A stretch of 64,000 nucleotides of DNA. Source: Limnanthes douglasii subsp. nivea (taxonomy: Eukaryota; Streptophyta; Magnoliopsida; Brassicales; Limnanthaceae). The stretch lies in NCBI GenBank assembly GCA_036936605.1, contig JAUPFV010000005.1:158597195-158661194 (forward strand), in the 5' to 3' direction. The position numbers were made by a program, and so were the translations under genes. This document shows, piece by piece, positions 59,195 to 64,000 of the stretch (position 1 is the stretch's first letter; each line of letters starts with the position of its first letter). The notes under the pieces were generated by a model, which was not told where the DNA came from, searched no databases, and saw nothing but the letters and a program-made list of their open reading frames with translations.

Positions 59195-62150
59195 TATGGA
59201 GGACCAACTACGATTTTACTCTCAATTTTTTTTATGCTTATGCGGTAAACAAAATTAGGCAAGTCATTGTAGATTTTTTTGTTGTTGTTGTTGTTGTGTA
59301 TTCAATTAGTTTTTCATGTTTTATCTTTGTATTTTTATAGGCTATGTTATATATTCATCTTTTTTTAGATTCTTTTTTTACTTTATGTTACAATACAAAA
59401 TGATTTTTATATCTCATAAACATCCAAATATTTATCTTTAAAACCTTAAATTTTATAAAATACAAAAAAAACTAGAATACCAATTTAAACTCTCTAAAAC
59501 TAAAAATCCTAAAACCTTTTAATTCGTGAAGTACAACTTTTAAACTAAAAGTCATCACTTTTTATTTTTTTAACTAACACTATCTTTAAGTTTCATTCTA
59601 TATATTCACAGCTGACTTCTAAGAAAGACACAGCATGAAAGTAAGGATTCGTTTTTCGTTTATATGTAAATTGATTTTACTAGGTCTCAGCGATAATACT
59701 TATAGTGGTCTCTAAAGATAAACAAAGAATGATAGATGTTTCACTTACATTGTTTTTATCATCATAGTATTATCGCTCGTCATTGGCGAATTATTAAACT
59801 TTTAACGTTCAGTCTTACATAAGTTGTCAAACATCGTTATTCCGGCCTAATAAAATTTTGAAAATATTTCGCTATATGCGAGCGAATGCATAAAAAATAT
59901 TCTATAGTGGATAGTGAAATTTAGGGTTTGATCATAACATTCATCATATGTATTTTTTTAGAGTTGCATTATAATTTAGAATATGGATTGGATATTGAAG
60001 GCACTTGAGGGAGCAACATGTTTCCTTGCTGATCACACACAGACACACACTTGTTTATCACACAAGCACATTACATTAAAGAAGTTTTGGACAAATGGGT
60101 TATGAGTGAATGACTGAAATACAGACTCGTCATCACCATTACCTTGTACGATAATGGTAAAATTGAGAGAGCTTCTTGGTTATATCACCAATACGAGATG
60201 TATGGCGTGCACAAACCAAAGGCTAGTATGGATTGCGTACATAAAATAAATCGTAAAACAAAAAAGTTTGGTTGCTATTTTTTGTTTAGAGGGTTTCCAG
60301 TTGATGGGTAGCTTGGTTACTGTAAATTGGTCATTCGAGACGGGTAACATAACCCTGCACCAGCCACGCACTTCGAAGGTCACTCGTAAGCTGGTAGACT
60401 TAAATTAGATGAAGAAGAGATGATTTGTAAGTTATCTTTAAATGGTTCTTGTCCTAAGAAAATATAAATAATTTTAAGAGTTATAGCCCTAAGAATATAT
60501 CTAATATATGAACCATATATAATGTTCGACAAAAATATCAAAATGCTGAAAAAACCAGTCAATCCCAAATATAATATTTGTTATAAAAAAATGAAGGAAC
60601 ACAATTACTATGTATGACATCGAACAACTCAGAGATCAGACGCGATCAACGAATTGTTTTTCGCGCATTCTACAATTATTTATTTGTTAAGCATATTTCC
60701 TCAAATATTCATAATGGATAGTACTTACAAGAGAACGAGGTAAAAAAAATTCTTGCTCAAAATAGTTGGCATCACTTCAACAAAATTGACATTCTGTGTT
60801 GGTTTCTTTTTTATAATGTTAAAGAAACACCCGAACTACACTTGAGAATTTAGTGTTCTACTTCTGGTGATCGTGGATACTAGTTTTTCATTTTTTAGTA
60901 TTATTATGAATGATCGAGAGTTAATATTGATGAGAGCTATGGCAGAAGTATTTTCTAACGTTACCCACTTACTATGAAAATAACATAAAAATAAAATATT
61001 CTTTAAAATGAAAATAAGTTGATGCCTAAGTGGATGATGAGGAAGAGTTAATGAAATTTTATGAAGTCCTGCTCGAATTTAACACCTTCCAAGAGTTAAA
61101 CACAAAACTATTAATAATAAATGAACTACTTTGTAGTTTTCCAAATGTTATATAATATATTATGAATTCTTGGATAATACCGTAAGATGATAAATTTCAT
61201 ACTTAATTGACCAACATATTCAAACATATGATAAATACATTGACAAATCAACAGGTTATTTATGTCAGTTTTGAGTGCTCATGCTAATTTAAAACGATAC
61301 AATGATTCGAGCAACTAAACTTTGATTTTTTTTATAACATTTCATGCATTGTATGATCTTGTATTTGAATACTTTTGAATCCTTTGTGAGAAGTAAGTTT
61401 ATTATTTCAATAATATATTTCAATTTTCATATGTTCAGTAACATAAAATGTAACCTCTCAAGTACAACCTTGATATGTTTATGGTGAATTAGCAATGAGC
61501 TAGAGAAATTAGTGTTGATAGGGTAATATGTGATTATGTGGTTAGAAATATACATGGGTTTCATTTTACATGTGAAATAACCATGATGGAGAGATAACAT
61601 AAGCCTATTGAAAATATCAAACATTATATATTTTAGAGTACATTAGACAATATTTCTCGAGATAAAACCATTGTTGAAAATGACCTCACAAAACAATTAG
61701 GATTATAGATAATTATATGTGTATAATAACATGAAATATAAGATCATATTATTAATACGGTGATTTAAATCCTTAATCTCGAAATGACTCATGTGGTACC
61801 ACCTACATGAACGATGACTAGTGGAGGTAGAAAAGAGGTCGGCCTGAAAAAATTGATTAAATCAAAAAAATTGAATTTCGAGTATATGATTGAAGAAACG
61901 TCAAATGTTAGTACACATGGTACAATAAGTAGCACGTAAATAAATAAAACCTCACATTCACGGCACCAAATTTTTTGAAGAGTAAAACAAACATTCATAA
62001 GTGATAAAAAGTTTAAAACCCCAGTGTGGCTGAAGTAGGTTTAGTCTATCCAGATACCATCCTAAAATTTATCTATTCATTTATTATTAGCATTAAAGGC
62101 GTTGCACCGAGCGGACAATGCAGTTTTGGACTGTATCTAGAGTGATATAT
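59195..62150. other. AT-rich intergenic DNA
   Basis: Nothing recognised with confidence. A (TTG)n run of six units is at about 59,280-59,297. 59,980-60,400 and 60,590-60,900 are less AT-rich and could be an eroded gene or element, but no frame has a known motif. Confidence 0.5.
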
Positions 62151-62525
62151 TGTATAGATAATTTTCAACTGAGGGTAATTTTGTCTAAAGTTTTGTGATG
62201 TTTCAAAGGTATTTAATGCTTAAGTAGTTTGTAGTGAGAGGTTTGAGCTTCCTGGTTGTATTAAATGTTCATTACCCTCATTAATGAAAGTGGTTGGGTA
62301 TTTATACCCTTAATTATGGGTCACATGGGCTTTCAGGCCATACTTATGAATTCGGGTCGAGTTCAAAAACCCATTAGTTATTAAGCAGGTAGGTAATTAG
62401 CTTAGTCATGTCGTGATTTAGTTTTTAATATATTTGTCCTGTTCAAATGGTTCAGTGGATGGCTTTTGTCCGAATTGCCCCTGTTTGGTTCCCACAGTGA
62501 GTGGTGAGAAAATCCGGACTCATTA
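62151..62525 (-). repeat. Tat element 3, 3' LTR (left LTR)
   Basis: 375 bp homologous to 13,655-14,029 (shared CCCTCATTAATGAAAGTGG and GGGTATTTATACCC). Ends CATTA instead of CATCA. The strand is given by analogy with element 1; gag-pol would lie beyond the right edge. Confidence 0.87.
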
Positions 62526-62960
62526 GTAGCCCCTTTTTTAGGTTATGTTCGAAGGCCTTTGGCAAGACCTAAAAAATAATTCATGTGTACCCGTACTTAC
62601 GTCCGGATAGATTTTGAATTGTGTAACGGCTTTATCCGGACTGGTGAAACTCCTAGAAACTGAACGGTTTGCCAGAGATCGTGGGACACATGTCCTTCTC
62701 TGATTCGCCTCACCGACCGTTTTTCTCCTAGGATGGCGCTCCCACTCATTTCAAAAAGCAACCTCTTTAATTAATGTTGGTGACATCAACGCCGTCGTTA
62801 ATCATTACTCCCATCTTTTCATCTTCTCCTAGGTATCAAGGCATCTTTTGTCCTTTTAGTATTAATTAGTCTACTTTTCACTGTTTTACCATCTTCATTA
62901 TCTCTACTCTGTTAATCTAAGCTTTTACCTCTCAAAAAAACCTTTTCTTGGTGTAATTTT

Positions 62961-64000
62961 ATGTTCACAGCAAGAAACGCCCTGGTAAAAAGTGAGTGGC
63001 TCAACTTGTCGGAGTTAGAAAAAGCTCAAAAATTCGAACGAGAAAGGTGCATTGCTGCAGGCCTCCCTGTTTCTCCTATCGACAAATCTAAAACACGAAG
63101 TTCAGAACCTGATCGGGGTTCGTCTTCTGCCAAAAGTTCTAAACCCAGAAGATTATTCCAGCCCATTCTTTCACCAATTGTTACGGGCTCATCGGTCCGG
63201 AAATCAAAGCCTGTCGTTGAACCAGAGCAGGCAGTTACAAGCACTAAAAGACCTTCCCCATTCATCGCCATGGGATCACATGTTGACATTTCCCCAGAGA
63301 AACTGGTAGATCGACGAAGGGATCGTTTAGTGAAAGGACAGGCTGCCACTGCACAACCTAAACCTCCAAAATCCACGCCTTCTAAGTCCGGGGCTAAGAG
63401 TAAAACTACAGGGTCAGAAGCACCCATAAAAATACCTAAGGATAAGCTGTCAGGTCCGGAGGCAACCAGTTCAAGCCTTCAGAAAGAGACCTCCGGATCT
63501 GAGCCCCAGTCGGACTCCAGACCACATGAGGAAAGTAATGCCCAAACATCCGGAGGGCCTACTGAGCCAACCACTAGCTTTTCTCTCCCAAAAATAACTG
63601 ATAATCCTTCCATGGTAATGGAAGATATAATGGAAGACAGTATCGAAGAAGCCCCTTTTGAGACCGACGTCTCCGGGCAAACAAGTGAGGCTGCTGCTGT
63701 CAAGAAAAACAAGGGAAATGAGAAGCTATGTTTAAAACACCCTGATCTGCCGGAGTGCCTTGTGGAAAAAGTGGGACCTTGCTTCCACAAGGTGAGTGTA
63801 AAGTACCTGCTAGCTATACAGAAGATCAATTATGCTTTTATTCATACAGCCGAACTGGGTCGGATCCGGACAAAGTGGGGGATCCCTGAGAACGTCAAAG
63901 TGAGAATACCGGTGGACCCGGAGACACCGATGGATTGTAAGCTTAGTGAGATAGTTTTCTTCACTGAGCTATTCAACTGGGTGCTTAGGCTTCCCTTAGA
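62961..64000 (+). CDS. antisense extra gene of Tat element 3, open to window edge
   Basis: ATG at 62,961 (MFTARNALVKSEWLNLSEL), in the same place as 14,471. 346 codons run without a stop to the right edge, whereas the element 1 copy is broken three times over the same stretch. The first 220 residues are Ser/Pro/Lys-rich. A conserved core follows: CLKHPDLPECL (about 63,733), GPCFHKVSVKYLLAI, RIRTKWGIP and MDCKLSEIVFF. Family: plant gypsy-type 'transposase' proteins, function unknown. No catalytic residues can be named. An intron near the equivalent of 15,840 would be expected about 270 bp beyond the edge. Not an obvious host gene: it starts about 435 bp inside an LTR. Confidence 0.8.
   Translation, partial: MFTARNALVKSEWLNLSELEKAQKFERERCIAAGLPVSPIDKSKTRSSEPDRGSSSAKSSKPRRLFQPILSPIVTGSSVRKSKPVVEPEQAVTSTKRPSPFIAMGSHVDISPEKLVDRRRDRLVKGQAATAQPKPPKSTPSKSGAKSKTTGSEAPIKIPKDKLSGPEATSSSLQKETSGSEPQSDSRPHEESNAQTSGGPTEPTTSFSLPKITDNPSMVMEDIMEDSIEEAPFETDVSGQTSEAAAVKKNKGNEKLCLKHPDLPECLVEKVGPCFHKVSVKYLLAIQKINYAFIHTAELGRIRTKWGIPENVKVRIPVDPETPMDCKLSEIVFFTELFNWVLRLPL

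Larger units (their letters stand above)
62151..64000 (-). mobile_element. Tat-clade Gypsy element 3, left end only
   Basis: LTR plus the first 1.5 kb of internal sequence; it continues past the window. Same subfamily as element 1, with the LTR, the noncoding stretch (62,535-62,790) and the antisense gene all matching. Confidence 0.87.

Noticed and set aside
59980..60900. Possible eroded host gene
   Set aside because: Composition is slightly less AT-rich, but no frame longer than about 67 codons and no recognisable motif on either strand.
63026..63427. 133-codon minus-strand frame (and similar at 14,668-14,949)
   Set aside because: Antisense shadow of the Tat extra gene; the plus frame has the conserved core and matching intron structure.

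Overview
The window is nuclear DNA of a flowering plant, most likely a eudicot; the species cannot be told from the sequence. Evidence: an intron-rich gene for the plant-type large subunit of the splicing factor U2AF, very AT-rich intergenic DNA, and dense plant-type transposable elements (Tat-clade Ty3/Gypsy, Ty1/Copia, L1-type LINEs, a tRNA-derived SINE, Mutator-like and hAT-like non-autonomous elements).

Layout. (1) 1-5.6 kb: one host gene, U2AF65, on the minus strand. Eleven coding exons are visible; the last exon(s) lie beyond coordinate 1. (2) 6.1-8.4 kb: a 5'-truncated LINE (LINE-A), minus strand. (3) 10.0-25.6 kb: a second LINE (LINE-B, minus strand) split inside its endonuclease domain by a 10.2 kb Tat-clade Gypsy element (13,655-23,836) with 375/376 bp LTRs. 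The Gypsy gag-pol is on the minus strand, and a separate spliced gene is on the plus strand, converging on it. (4) 25.6-33.3 kb: AT-rich DNA with diverged repeats, an (AT)n tract, an hAT-like element and an inverted repeat. (5) 33.3-49.3 kb: an older Tat-clade element present as two same-orientation, differently deleted units that share about 600 bp of flank beyond the LTR. Between them is a third LINE (LINE-C, plus strand). The second unit carries a solo LTR and a SINE. (6) 49.26-49.90 kb: a Mutator-like MITE with perfect 9-bp target duplications and internal 42-bp repeats. (7) 51.6-56.0 kb: a decayed Copia element without a 3' LTR, ending at a microhomology junction. (8) 56.0-57.3 kb: a second copy of the hAT-like repeat, with another SINE. 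(9) 58.35-59.19 kb: a second Mutator-like MITE with perfect 9-bp target duplications. (10) 62.15 kb to the right edge: the start of another Tat element, whose antisense gene is open to the end of the window.

How the parts relate. The only gene likely to serve the plant is U2AF65, which would recognise the polypyrimidine tract at 3' splice sites. All other coding sequence belongs to transposable elements, almost all with stops or frameshifts. The nested insertions allow relative dating: LINE-B before Tat element 1; Tat element 2 before its duplication, and before the solo LTR, SINE and MITE in its second unit. The most unusual biological feature is the antisense, intron-containing gene carried by the Tat elements; remnants or copies occur in three separate elements here, and the right-edge copy is uninterrupted over 346 codons.
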